Below, one piece after another: positions 26,132 to 33,942 of a DNA stretch of 64,000 bases. Numbering within the stretch: the first letter of the stretch is position 1; each line of letters begins with the position of its first letter. The notes under the pieces were generated by a model, which had not been told where the DNA came from, made no database searches, and saw nothing but the letters and a program-made list of their open reading frames with translations. A program made the position numbers and the translations under genes. The DNA lies in contig CAWVKD010000067.1 of the NCBI GenBank assembly GCA_963929765.1, forward strand, positions 1 through 64,000. Reading direction: 5' to 3'. This stretch comes from RGIG529 sp963929765 (GTDB lineage Bacteria; Bacillota; Clostridia; Oscillospirales; Oscillospiraceae).

Positions 26132-27002
26132 AATTCGTCATCACATCAATGCCGTTACTGAAACCCGAAAAATCACTGGTGCCATGCAAATGGTAGCATC
26201 TTCTCGGATGAAGAAAGTTATGCCCCATATTGAATACAACCAAAAGTATTCTGTTCGTCTTCAATCTGCCATGAAAGAGATATTGCAATCTTCTCAAGAA
26301 ATTATCCACCCTTATCTACAGTACCGGGATGGCGGTCGTCGTACGTATATCGTCATTGCAGGTGATAAAGGAATGGCGGGATCATACAATACGAATTTGC
26401 TACAATTTGCATATGCGGAGATTTCAGCTCATCCTGGCTCCTACCTGATTACTTTAGGTCTGAAGACCCATGCATTTTTTCGACGTAAAGGCATTGTACC
26501 TGATTTGGAAATAGAAAGCTATGCGCAAGACCCTTCTCTTACCAATGCTCGTGCTCTTGCGTATCATATAATGAATTTATTTGATGAAAAGCTAACAGAT
26601 GAAATTTATATCATCTATACCATGTTTTCTGGTCCTGTCAAAAACACACCTATCATCCAACATTTATTGCCACTTCTGCTTACTGATTATGATCAACTTC
26701 AAACGTCACCACCAGAGCATGATATTCTCTATCTTCCCTCTCCTCAGGAGGCGTTTGATTTTCTCATTCCTCAATACATTGTTTCCCGCATTTTTGCTGC
26801 GTTTGTACAGGCTTATGCCAGCGAGCATTTTGCCAGAATGAACGCAATGCAAAGTGCTAACCGGAATGCAGATGAACTTTTAAAAAACCTAAAGATGCAA
26901 TATAATATGGCGCGTCAAGCGGCAATAACCCAAGAGATTGCTGAAATTTCTGGAGCCGTTGAGGCGCTTCGAAACGGAGATGTCACTTATGCCGCTGAAT
27001 GA
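26115..27002 (+). CDS. atpG: ATP synthase subunit gamma
   Basis: A 295-residue central rotor subunit. The N-terminal helix starts MQNISEIRHHINAVTETRKI and the C-terminal helix ends in TQEIAEISGAVEAL, the two conserved coiled-coil ends of gamma. The ATG at 26115 lies inside the end of atpA behind GGAG; an earlier in-frame start would overlap atpA further and lacks a signal. The middle Rossmann-like region is divergent in sequence. Confidence 0.95.
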   Translation: MQNISEIRHHINAVTETRKITGAMQMVASSRMKKVMPHIEYNQKYSVRLQSAMKEILQSSQEIIHPYLQYRDGGRRTYIVIAGDKGMAGSYNTNLLQFAYAEISAHPGSYLITLGLKTHAFFRRKGIVPDLEIESYAQDPSLTNARALAYHIMNLFDEKLTDEIYIIYTMFSGPVKNTPIIQHLLPLLLTDYDQLQTSPPEHDILYLPSPQEAFDFLIPQYIVSRIFAAFVQAYASEHFARMNAMQSANRNADELLKNLKMQYNMARQAAITQEIAEISGAVEALRNGDVTYAAE

Positions 27003-28383
27003 AAAAGAAAAGGGAATCATCATCAAAATTAGCGGGCCGGTTTTAGATGTCCGATTTGATGGAACATTGCCGAAAATTAATGATTTACTAGTGACAGCTT
27101 CTGGGACATATATGGAAGTCGCTGCACATTTATCCTCTCATGTCGTGCGCTGTATTGCGCTAGAAGCCACAGAAGGGCTTTGCTGTGGTACAGAAGCAAT
27201 TAACACAGGAGATGGCATACAAGTTCCTGTTGGAGAAGCTGTTTTAGGGCGAGTGGTAGATGTACTGGGACGTCCTATCGACGGAAAAGGTCCTATCAAT
27301 GCACCTGTATGGAAAATTCACCGTGATGCACCTTCTTTTGTGGACCTTAATCCTACAACCGAATTTTTTGAAACAGGAATCAAGGTTATTGATCTGTTAA
27401 CCCCTTATGCAAAAGGCGGTAAAATTGGCCTGTTTGGCGGCGCCGGTGTTGGAAAAACCACATTGATTATGGAACTCATTTATAACATTGCCAATCACCA
27501 TGGTGGTTACTCTGTTTTTGCTGGCGTTGGCGAAAGAAGTCGTGAGGGAAACGACCTTCTCCACGATATGCAAGAATCCGGTGCTATCTCCAAAACAGCT
27601 TTAGCGTTTGGTCAAATGAATGAACCGCCTGGATCTCGTATGCGAGTAGCCCTCACTGGCCTTACAATGGCGGAATATTTCAGAGATGTATCCCACCAGG
27701 ACGTTCTTCTTTTTATTGATAATATCTTTCGATATGTACAAGCAGGCAACGAAGTATCTGCTCTTTTGGGCCGTATGCCTTCTGCTGTAGGTTATCAGCC
27801 TACTCTAGCTACCGAACTTGGTATGTTAGAAGAGCGAATTGCCTCAACCCATCAAGGTTCTATCACATCTGTACAGGCCATCTATGTACCTGCAGATGAT
27901 TTGACTGACCCTGCACCGGCAACCATATTCTCTCATCTTGATGCGACAACCGTTCTTTCTCGCCAGATTTCTGAAATGGGCATTTATCCTGCCGTCAGCC
28001 CACTAGAGTCCAGTTCTCGGATTTTAGACCCGGAGATCGTAGGTGTAGAGCATTATGAAACTGCACAAAGAGTACAAGAATGTTTGCAACGATACAATGA
28101 ACTAAAAGATATCATTGCTATTCTAGGTATGGATGAACTTAGCGAAACAGACCGGCGTACAGTATATAGGGCACGCCGAATTCAACTTTTCTTATCCCAG
28201 CCTATGAATGTAGCAGAAGTGTTTACGGGTACTCCTGGACGTTCTGTGCCTTTGAAAGACACAATTCGGAGTTTTAAGGCCATTTTAGATGGAGAAGTCG
28301 ACGACCTTCCAGAGGCGGCTTTTTCTATGGTCGGTGACATTGATGAAGTACGGCAAAAAGCAGAGAGGATGCGTCAGCAATGA
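26989..28383 (+). CDS. atpD: ATP synthase subunit beta
   Basis: A 464-residue catalytic subunit. It has Walker A GGAGVGKTT near residue 150, GERSREGND, the Walker B region DVLLFIDNIFR and the ALLGRMPSAVGYQPTLATE signature. The ATG at 26989 overlaps the gamma gene by 14 bases behind GGAG. Epsilon follows with an ATGA overlap. Confidence 0.97.
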   Translation: MPLNEKEKGIIIKISGPVLDVRFDGTLPKINDLLVTASGTYMEVAAHLSSHVVRCIALEATEGLCCGTEAINTGDGIQVPVGEAVLGRVVDVLGRPIDGKGPINAPVWKIHRDAPSFVDLNPTTEFFETGIKVIDLLTPYAKGGKIGLFGGAGVGKTTLIMELIYNIANHHGGYSVFAGVGERSREGNDLLHDMQESGAISKTALAFGQMNEPPGSRMRVALTGLTMAEYFRDVSHQDVLLFIDNIFRYVQAGNEVSALLGRMPSAVGYQPTLATELGMLEERIASTHQGSITSVQAIYVPADDLTDPAPATIFSHLDATTVLSRQISEMGIYPAVSPLESSSRILDPEIVGVEHYETAQRVQECLQRYNELKDIIAILGMDELSETDRRTVYRARRIQLFLSQPMNVAEVFTGTPGRSVPLKDTIRSFKAILDGEVDDLPEAAFSMVGDIDEVRQKAERMRQQ

Positions 28384-28784
28384 GTCATACGTATTTGTTG
28401 GACATCTTGACACCAGAACGTCCCTTCTTTTCAGACCAAGTAGAAGCATTAACCGTCTATGCTCCCGATGGCAGTATCACCATCCTAGCCGGGCATGCAC
28501 CGCTTATCACACCACTGGAAGCTGGCAGCCTGAAGATCAAAGTAGATGGGCAATGGAAAGAGGCATTCCATTCCGAAGGGTTTATGGATGTAAGTCGCAA
28601 CGGTGTTGTTGTTTTCGCCCAAAGCTGTGAATGGCCAGAAAATATTGATACTCACCGCGCACTAGAGGCAAAAAGACGAGCCGAAGAGGCCTTACGTCAA
28701 AAGCAAAGTATCAAAGAACATAAATTATCTCAACTTGCCCTCACTCGTGCTATGGCACGATTGCGCATTTCTCATTATAAATAA
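28380..28784 (+). CDS. atpC: ATP synthase subunit epsilon
   Basis: A 134-residue subunit with the N-terminal beta-sandwich (ILTPERPFF, ILAGHAPLITPLEAG) and a C-terminal pair of helices rich in Arg and Ala. It closes the operon and overlaps beta by four bases. Normal length, so the regulatory C-terminal helices are retained. Confidence 0.94.
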   Translation: MSHTYLLDILTPERPFFSDQVEALTVYAPDGSITILAGHAPLITPLEAGSLKIKVDGQWKEAFHSEGFMDVSRNGVVVFAQSCEWPENIDTHRALEAKRRAEEALRQKQSIKEHKLSQLALTRAMARLRISHYK

Positions 28785-28817
28785 ATACTTGACTGTTTTT
28801 GTGGCGCTGAAAAGCAT

Positions 28818-28857
28818 AAGACGGGCTGTTACCAGAGAACTGGTAACAGCCCGTCTT
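28818..28857 (+). terminator. Long hairpin at the end of the atp operon
   Basis: Eighteen-base perfect arms (28818-28835 and 28840-28857) around an AGAA loop. A U-tract is lacking, so it may be a processing or stabilising 3' structure rather than a classical terminator. Confidence 0.65.
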
Positions 28858-28949
28858 CAATTGCAATTGCATCAATGATACCACATTTATTGATACGTGA
28901 TTGAATCCCCTGAGACCATCACAAATCAAAAGATCGTGGTTATATTTCA

Positions 28950-29492
28950 TTACGCTTCATCATCAGCAATTAAACCATAGCCTCCATTATTGCGCTTGTA
29001 GACCACAGCAAATGCACCATCATCTTCTTGATTGCGAAATGCAAAGAAGTTGTGATCTAAGAGGTTCATTTGCAAAATAGCCTCTTCTACTGTCATAGGT
29101 TTCATAGAAAATCTCTTGGTACGTACCAGATTAAATTCTTTCTCTTCTGGAATTTCATCCACCATTGCTGCTGGTACTTCTCGTTCAAACGCACCTTGAC
29201 GCAACCGTTTTTCCAGACGAGTTTTATTTTTACGAATCTGCCGTTCAATCACAGATACAGCTTGATCAATCGCAGCACGCATTTCGTTATTTACGCTTTC
29301 TTCCGCCCGGAAAAGCATACTACCGGAACGCAAAGTTAGCTCAACAATACACCTTTCCTTTTCTACACTCAGTGTAACAGAAGCTTCAGCTTCTGTTTTA
29401 AAATAACGATCCAATTTGCTGATCTTCTTTTCCGCATACTCATGCACAGCAGGGGACAAATCTACCTTTTTGTCTGTGAAAACGAATTTCAT
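28950..29492 (-). CDS. hpf: Ribosome hibernation-promoting factor, long form
   Basis: A 180-residue protein. The N-terminal domain of about 100 residues (beta-alpha-beta-beta-beta-alpha, starting MKFVFTDKKVDLSPAVHEYAEKKI) binds the 30S decoding centre. The C-terminal domain (KRFSMKPMTVEEAILQMNLL, then FFAFRN) mediates dimerisation of 70S ribosomes into 100S particles. Length fits long HPF of Firmicutes. A TGATATAAT extended -10 lies about 70 bases upstream. Confidence 0.95.
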   Translation of the reverse strand: MKFVFTDKKVDLSPAVHEYAEKKISKLDRYFKTEAEASVTLSVEKERCIVELTLRSGSMLFRAEESVNNEMRAAIDQAVSVIERQIRKNKTRLEKRLRQGAFEREVPAAMVDEIPEEKEFNLVRTKRFSMKPMTVEEAILQMNLLDHNFFAFRNQEDDGAFAVVYKRNNGGYGLIADDEA

Positions 29493-29559
29493 TATTTTCA
29501 GCTCCTTTTGTCTCCCAAGGGAGATAGTTCAGGTTACAAACCATGGAAATTCCTCTACT

Positions 29560-29570
29560 TTTATTATATC
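29560..29570 (-). promoter_or_regulatory. Extended -10 element upstream of hpf
   Basis: Minus-strand TGATATAAT, with TATAAT at 29568-29563. No good -35 is present, consistent with an extended -10 promoter. Confidence 0.45.
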
Positions 29571-29631
29571 ATAAAAAATGTAAAAAACCACTCATATGCA
29601 AATGAATTTATAAAATTTCTTTCATGCTTTT

Positions 29632-30474
29632 TCATATAATTGCCGTTGCATGGCGTGTCACATGGCAGCCTAAGTTAACCATACAGGGCAATCCTGCAAT
29701 ATGAGTAGGATACGTTAAAATTTTCACACTCAATGCAGTTACAGTTCCACCTAATCCCTGAGGTCCAATTCCTAAATCATTGATCCGTTCCAAAATCCGA
29801 TATTCCATATCTGCATAATACGGATCGGGATGGGCACGATCTAAAGGAAGCAAAAGGGCTTCTTTGGCCAATAAACCTGCATGCTCTGACGTTCCGCCTA
29901 ATCCAACCCCAACAATAACGGGTGGACACGGATTGGAACCTGCTTGATCTACTACATCTACAATAAAAGATTCAATCTCCGATTGTGTCACAGAAGGTTT
30001 GAACATTTTTAAAACGCTCATATTCTCACTTCCAAATCCTTTTGGCGCAACAGTAATATGAAGTTTATCACCTTCTGTGAGCTCTAAATGTATGATAGCC
30101 GGTGTATTATCTTCTGTATTCACTCGACGTAGAGGGTCTTCTACCACAGAGCAACGCAAATATCCTTCCAAATATCCACGGTGCACACCTTCATTGATGG
30201 CATTCTGCAACAATCCGCCTGTAATATGTGCATCTTGGCCCAACCTACAAAACACCACTGCCATACCAGTATCTTGACAGATGGGGAGTTGGTGAGCTTG
30301 TGCATAGGTAAAATTATCTACTGCATTTTTTAATAACGTTCGTCCTACTTCTGACTTCTCCTGTTGCTGTGCTTTGCGTAATCCTTTCTGCACATCTTCT
30401 GTTAATTGACAATTAGCAGTAATACATAAGTCACGTACTACTGTAACGATTTCATCATAATGGATGTCTCGCAT
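29632..30474 (-). CDS. fumA: Fumarate hydratase (class I) alpha subunit
   Basis: A 280-residue class I, Fe-S-dependent fumarase/tartrate dehydratase alpha subunit. Conserved pieces include LPICQDTGMAVVF (cluster cysteine), the KGFGSENMS stretch, and CPPVIVGVGLGGT. Fumarase alpha needs a separate beta subunit for the active site, yet the next gene downstream is hpf and no beta gene occurs in the window. Either beta is encoded elsewhere or this is an orphan. Tartrate dehydratase alpha is a less likely alternative. Confidence 0.88.
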   Translation of the reverse strand: MRDIHYDEIVTVVRDLCITANCQLTEDVQKGLRKAQQQEKSEVGRTLLKNAVDNFTYAQAHQLPICQDTGMAVVFCRLGQDAHITGGLLQNAINEGVHRGYLEGYLRCSVVEDPLRRVNTEDNTPAIIHLELTEGDKLHITVAPKGFGSENMSVLKMFKPSVTQSEIESFIVDVVDQAGSNPCPPVIVGVGLGGTSEHAGLLAKEALLLPLDRAHPDPYYADMEYRILERINDLGIGPQGLGGTVTALSVKILTYPTHIAGLPCMVNLGCHVTRHATAII

Positions 30475-30549
30475 CTTCCTCTTCCTCTACTTTTTTGATA
30501 CTATTAAGACGATAATCAAAACATCGACCAGAAATGACAAAAGCTCTGT

Positions 30550-30578
30550 TTGACATTTCTCTTCTTCTTGATTATACT
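30550..30578 (+). promoter_or_regulatory. Strong promoter of a putative small RNA
   Basis: TTGACA 30550-30555, a 17-base spacer and TATACT 30573-30578, with no open reading frame downstream before the terminator. Confidence 0.75.
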
Positions 30579-30584
30579 GAACTT

Positions 30585-30715
30585 ACAGCGAAGCCAATCT
30601 GCGGGAATTGCTTCATACAGTATCTCTGACGCTCCTCTTTTCGGCTCGTGAATCTGATTTGAGTCGTTAACCCGCAATTCTGTCTTGGGCGCCCTTTAGG
30701 GGGCGCTCTTTTTTT
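30585..30715 (+). ncRNA. Putative stand-alone small RNA, 6S-like fold
   Basis: About 130 bases lie between a near-consensus promoter and an intrinsic terminator, with no credible frame. The ends pair: CCAA near 30604 with TTGG near 30685, and GAATTGC near 30613 with GCAATTC near 30674. This closes a long rod with an asymmetric internal bubble and a terminal stem (TGACG with CGTTA), reminiscent of 6S RNA. It is shorter than usual 6S RNA (about 180-200 bases), so the class is uncertain. It does not show the SRP RNA or tmRNA signatures. Confidence 0.55.
30687..30715 (+). terminator. Terminator of the putative small RNA
   Basis: GGGCGCCC pairs with GGGGGCGCTC around a short loop and is followed by T7 at 30709-30715. 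Confidence 0.85.
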
Positions 30716-30725
30716 AGAAAACAAG

Positions 30726-30762
30726 TAAAAAACAAGGCGGTAGGGAGTCCCCCAACCGCCTT
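30726..30762 (-). terminator. Terminator of the divIC/S1-protein transcript
   Basis: On the minus strand AAGGCGGT (30762-30755) pairs with ACCGCCTT (30741-30734), followed by a U-rich tract. Confidence 0.85.
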
Positions 30763-30783
30763 TACTGCTTTTCTGAAGATCTT

Positions 30784-31245
30784 TTACCGACGCCCCCGCC
30801 TGGAGCCTCCTTTTTTGTCAATGTATCGATTGAGGTCGGACATTTTACTGTCCGAGGCTTGCATAAACTGCCTGAGCCGGTCTTCAAAAGTAATTGGTTC
30901 TTTCGCTACCGCCTGCTTCGGTGCATATGTTGCACGAGCTTGCGATCGTGGCGTATTTGCCGATCGACCACCATTGGCAGGGCGCCCTGCGCCTGCAGGC
31001 CGTGGCGGTGGATCCATTGCCTTCTTAATTGATAAATTGATACGGTTATTATCGTCAATACCTAACACTTTAACCTGTATCGTCTGTCCTTCTTTGAGAT
31101 GATCCCGTATGTCATTCACATAGGTATAGGCAATTTCAGAAATATGCACCAAACCTGTTTTGCCATCTGGGAAAGATACAAAAGCACCAAATTTTGTGAT
31201 TCCTGTTACTTTGCCATCGAGAACTGCACCAACACCGAACTCCAT
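30784..31245 (-). CDS. S1 RNA-binding domain protein (YabR-like)
   Basis: A 153-residue protein with an N-terminal S1 domain (GVGAVLDGKVTGITKFGAFV, GLVHISEIA, INLSIKKA) and a basic, low-complexity C-terminal tail ending GGSRRGRR. It matches Bacillus YabR both in sequence and in position after divIC. The family binds RNA, probably on the ribosome or mRNA. The ATG at 31245 follows AAAGG; the longer frame would overlap divIC by 17 bases. Confidence 0.9.
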   Translation of the reverse strand: MEFGVGAVLDGKVTGITKFGAFVSFPDGKTGLVHISEIAYTYVNDIRDHLKEGQTIQVKVLGIDDNNRINLSIKKAMDPPPRPAGAGRPANGGRSANTPRSQARATYAPKQAVAKEPITFEDRLRQFMQASDSKMSDLNRYIDKKGGSRRGRR

Positions 31246-31285
31246 ATTGTAAGCCTTTTCCTCCTTAACTTTCGTCCTTGAAAGT

Positions 31286-31564
31286 TTAATTGCTGATATC
31301 AATAAAAATCTTCTCCCCCGGCAGGACTAGGCCCAATTTTTCTCGTGCAATCTTTTCCAGCAAAGCAGGGTCATCGCTATTTTCGATGTCGTTTTCCAAA
31401 TCGGTGTTCTTTTGCTTTAGCTCTGCTACTTGCTTTGTCAGATCTGCCTCTTGCTCTTGGGCAGATGCGATCTGATCCCGTAACGTCAGAAGAGAGACAG
31501 CCATGTAAACCAGCAGTATCAAAACAATTAGTTTCGTTGGAAAACCCGCCCGTTTGAATTTCAT
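31286..31564 (-). CDS. divIC: Septum formation initiator DivIC/FtsL-like
   Basis: A 92-residue bitopic membrane protein: short cytoplasmic basic N-terminus, one membrane helix (LIVLILLVYMAVSLLTL) and an extracytoplasmic coiled coil ending in AREKLGLVLPGEKIF, the DivIC/FtsB signature. It acts in the divisome with FtsL and DivIB. The gene overlaps the extended 3' end of yabQ by 188 bases in another frame. Confidence 0.9.
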   Translation of the reverse strand: MKFKRAGFPTKLIVLILLVYMAVSLLTLRDQIASAQEQEADLTKQVAELKQKNTDLENDIENSDDPALLEKIAREKLGLVLPGEKIFIDISN

Positions 31565-32054
31565 GTTCTCTGCCTCCTTTGCTTGGGCAGATACTCCTGT
31601 CCGAAGTGTCCGTTTTTTTTGCTATCAGCTTTATTTTATACCATCTGGCCCAAGAAAGAAAGACATTTTTCACTTTTTTTTGAATTTTTTTCAATATACG
31701 CCAAAGAAAAGCCAACGGTCTGCTTAAAATATGGAATATTAACCCAATAAGATCCGCTATTTTATAGCCTAAAAATAGAACCGGACGGCTAAATACCAGA
31801 AAATAGAACCCGACTCCACCTCCTACTCCTAAAAGAATATAAATCCGAACCTCTCCATTACCTGTCATTAACATATAGAAAAATAATCCTGGAATGGAAA
31901 TCACCCAGAAAAGAAAATCAAATAATCCAGATAATGCTTTGCGACCACATCGAACGCGAAGAATACGGAAACTATCATATAGCAAGCCTACACAACAGCC
32001 GAAAGCCAATGCACCTAACAAGGCAAAGGCTTGTTCCCTAATTGATATTTCCAT
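31377..32054 (-). CDS. yabQ: Spore cortex biosynthesis protein YabQ, probably frameshifted near its end
   Basis: The first 145 residues are a typical YabQ: several membrane helices from EQAFALLGALAFGCCVGLLY to about residue 120 and a basic tail. After an A8 tract (plus-strand T8 at 31613-31620) the frame runs 188 bases into divIC, encoding low-similarity sequence. One extra A would instead give a stop that overlaps the divIC ATG as ATGA, the usual organisation. The present 225-residue form is therefore probably a slippage product, sequencing error or recent mutation. YabQ localises to the forespore membrane and is needed for cortex. Confidence 0.82.
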   Translation of the reverse strand: MEISIREQAFALLGALAFGCCVGLLYDSFRILRVRCGRKALSGLFDFLFWVISIPGLFFYMLMTGNGEVRIYILLGVGGGVGFYFLVFSRPVLFLGYKIADLIGLIFHILSRPLAFLWRILKKIQKKVKNVFLSWARWYKIKLIAKKTDTSDRSICPSKGGREHEIQTGGFSNETNCFDTAGLHGCLSSDVTGSDRICPRARGRSDKASSRAKAKEHRFGKRHRK

Positions 32055-32056
32055 AC

Positions 32057-32344
32057 TTATCGAAAAAGGCGGGAAAAGATGCCGCCATTCTCTCGTCTTT
32101 GTGCTTCATATATCAAAGCATCCACGGTTCCCTCTACGCTCAATTCCCCTCCATCTAAGCTTAGTTTGTCAATATGCAGGCCACTTCCTCGTACTACCAA
32201 CGTGCCTTTCACTGTATACATCACAATTGCTGTCTCATCAAAACTCTCCACATCTTCTACACCAGAAACTGTCAATCTCTCCCGCTCATCCAGACTCAAA
32301 TGATGAGCCATATCCAAACGTATTTTCTTTTCCTCGTATGCCAA
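32057..32344 (-). CDS. yabP: Sporulation protein YabP
   Basis: A 95-residue YabP/YqfC-family protein with the conserved LTVSGVEDVESFDE, GTLVVRGSGLHI and final GGIFSRLFR. It is needed with YabQ for sporulation after engulfment. I prefer the TTG at 32344, eight bases after AAAGGGAG; a GTG at 32353 is in frame but too close to that site. It lies two bases before yabQ in the same order as in Bacillus. Confidence 0.88.
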   Translation of the reverse strand: MAYEEKKIRLDMAHHLSLDERERLTVSGVEDVESFDETAIVMYTVKGTLVVRGSGLHIDKLSLDGGELSVEGTVDALIYEAQRRENGGIFSRLFR

Positions 32345-32422
32345 GTGTAACACTCCCTTTCCATTGTTTTTTCATATATATGAAAGAATGGAAAACGGTA
32401 TGTCCAAGAAGCAGAAATCTTT

Positions 32423-32671
32423 TTACTGATCCCGTTCTTCTTGATACATAGCGGGAGCATCATTTTTGCCAGCATGCTCTAAAAGAGAAACCACTCTTAC
32501 GCATAATATACGTTCGCCAAAGCGGATTTCAAGTCGGTCTCCAACTTTTACATCATACGCTGCTTTGGCTGGTTTCCCATTGACACTAACACGTCCTGCA
32601 GCACATGCCTCGCTTGCAACAGTTCGTCTTTTAATAAGACGTGATACTTTAAGATATTTATCCAATCGCAT
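32423..32671 (-). CDS. rqcP: S4-domain RNA-binding protein RqcP (YabO/Hsp15-like)
   Basis: An 82-residue S4-domain protein with MRLDKYLKVSRLIKRRTVA and GRVSVNGKPAK, the RNA-binding core. In Bacillus the orthologue assists RqcH in adding alanine tails to stalled nascent chains on 50S subunits. The ATG at 32671 follows AAAGG. It lies between hup and yabP. Confidence 0.9.
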   Translation of the reverse strand: MRLDKYLKVSRLIKRRTVASEACAAGRVSVNGKPAKAAYDVKVGDRLEIRFGERILCVRVVSLLEHAGKNDAPAMYQEERDQ

Positions 32672-32699
32672 GGAATCACTACCTTTCAAACAAAATGCG

Positions 32700-32724
32700 G
32701 AAAGAGGGCTTAAAAAAGCCCTCT
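32700..32724 (-). terminator. Hairpin between hup and rqcP
   Basis: AGAGGGCTT pairs with AAGCCCTCT around a short T-rich loop. On the minus strand it follows hup and may limit read-through into rqcP. Confidence 0.65.
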
Positions 32725-32751
32725 CTTCGTTTCATTATTTTCACACATCGC

Positions 32752-33027
32752 CTACTTACATATAGCCTCTTTTAGCATCTTTCCCGGTTTAAAAACAGGT
32801 ACTTGGGAGGGCGGAATTTCAATACTTTCTTTCGTTTTCGGGTTCCGTCCCAATCTTGCTGCTCTCTTTTTTACTTCAAAAGCACCAAATCCTACCAATT
32901 GTACTTTTTCGCCTGCAACCAAAGCCTCTATTATCGTTTCAATGGCTGCATTTATCGCACGCTCGGTGTCTTTTTTGGTGAGGCCGGCTCTTTCCGATGC
33001 CGCATTGACTAATTCCGCTTTATTCAT
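32752..33027 (-). CDS. hup: HU-family DNA-binding protein
   Basis: A 91-residue HU protein. It starts MNKAELVNAASERAGLTKKD, and the arm region GRNPKTKESIEIP and the end VFKPGKMLKEA are standard. AGGAGG precedes the ATG at 33027; the longer frame adds an unrelated basic extension. It compacts DNA as a dimer. Its place between mazG and rqcP interrupts the order known from Bacillus. Confidence 0.96.
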   Translation of the reverse strand: MNKAELVNAASERAGLTKKDTERAINAAIETIIEALVAGEKVQLVGFGAFEVKKRAARLGRNPKTKESIEIPPSQVPVFKPGKMLKEAICK

Positions 33028-33126
33028 CTGTTCAGTCCTCCTGCTCTTTTTTGGCCACCGGACGGCAGCTTTTATCTTGCTTAAAAAAGGCATGATCGGA
33101 ACATCATTTATCTCTGATGCCTTTTA

Positions 33127-33915
33127 TTAAGTCTTTTTTGCACGTTCCCATAAAGCATCCATCTCAGCGAGAGACATCTTTTCTAATGCATTACCAGCTG
33201 CATTTGCCGCTTCTTCTACCTTTTGAAAACGGGCGATAAATTTATCACATGCATGGCCAAGTGCATCTTCTGGGTCAACTCCCAGAAAACGAGCTACATT
33301 GACCACAGAAAACAATAGATCGCCAAGTTCCTCTTCTATATTGCTTTTCTGATTCACTGCCTGCTCTAATTCACTCAGTTCTTCTTTCAGCTTGTCCATA
33401 GCACCAGAAAGTTCTGGCCAGTCAAATCCTACTTTTTTTGCCTTGTTCTGGATCTTTTCAGCACGCCACAAGGCAGGAAGACTTCTTGCTACAGAATCCA
33501 TTGCTGAAGTATGGGTTTTTTGCCCCTTCTCTTGACGCTTAATCTCATCCCAATTGCGCAAAACATCATCCGACCCTGTGACTTCTTTTGTGCCAAACAC
33601 ATGGGGATGACGTCCGATCAACTTTTTACACGTGCCATCTGCCACATCATCTAAGCAAAAACGGCCATCTTCTTCTTCTATGGCAGCATGAAAAATAACT
33701 TGTGTTAATACGTCGCCCAGTTCTTCCTTTAAATGTTCAGGGTCTCTCTCGTCGATGGCCTCCACCGCTTCGTATGCTTCCTCTAAGAAATTGCGCCGGA
33801 TACTCTCATGAGTCTGCTCTCTGTCCCACGGACATCCGTGGTCAGAGCGAAGCAAATGTATGATTTGAATAAGATCCTCTACTGTATAATGGTCTTTATA
33901 TGCAAAATTTATCAT
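33127..33915 (-). CDS. mazG: Nucleoside triphosphate pyrophosphohydrolase MazG
   Basis: A 262-residue tandem MazG protein. The first domain has CPWDREQTHESI, LEEAYEAVEAI and ELGDVLTQV; the second repeats EEELSELEQAV and EEELGDLLFSV. These EExxE and ExxD motifs bind Mg2+. It hydrolyses NTPs and dNTPs to monophosphates, cleaning the pool. Bacillus YabN has an extra N-terminal methylase-like domain, absent here. Confidence 0.94.
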   Translation of the reverse strand: MINFAYKDHYTVEDLIQIIHLLRSDHGCPWDREQTHESIRRNFLEEAYEAVEAIDERDPEHLKEELGDVLTQVIFHAAIEEEDGRFCLDDVADGTCKKLIGRHPHVFGTKEVTGSDDVLRNWDEIKRQEKGQKTHTSAMDSVARSLPALWRAEKIQNKAKKVGFDWPELSGAMDKLKEELSELEQAVNQKSNIEEELGDLLFSVVNVARFLGVDPEDALGHACDKFIARFQKVEEAANAAGNALEKMSLAEMDALWERAKKT

Positions 33916-33942
33916 AGTTTTTCGTCCTCTGCAAGTATTTCT

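Noticed and set aside
28818..28857. Long palindrome as an attachment or integration site
   Set aside because: It lies directly at the 3' end of the atp operon and is best explained as a transcript-end hairpin; no integrase or second copy is present.
30585..30715. Small RNA as SRP RNA or tmRNA
   Set aside because: The SRP GGAAG-type apical loop and the tmRNA tRNA-like ends are absent.
31377..31564. Treating the YabQ tail within divIC as a genuine overlapping coding region
   Set aside because: The tail has no family similarity, and a single-base change restores the usual ATGA junction, so frameshift is the simpler explanation.
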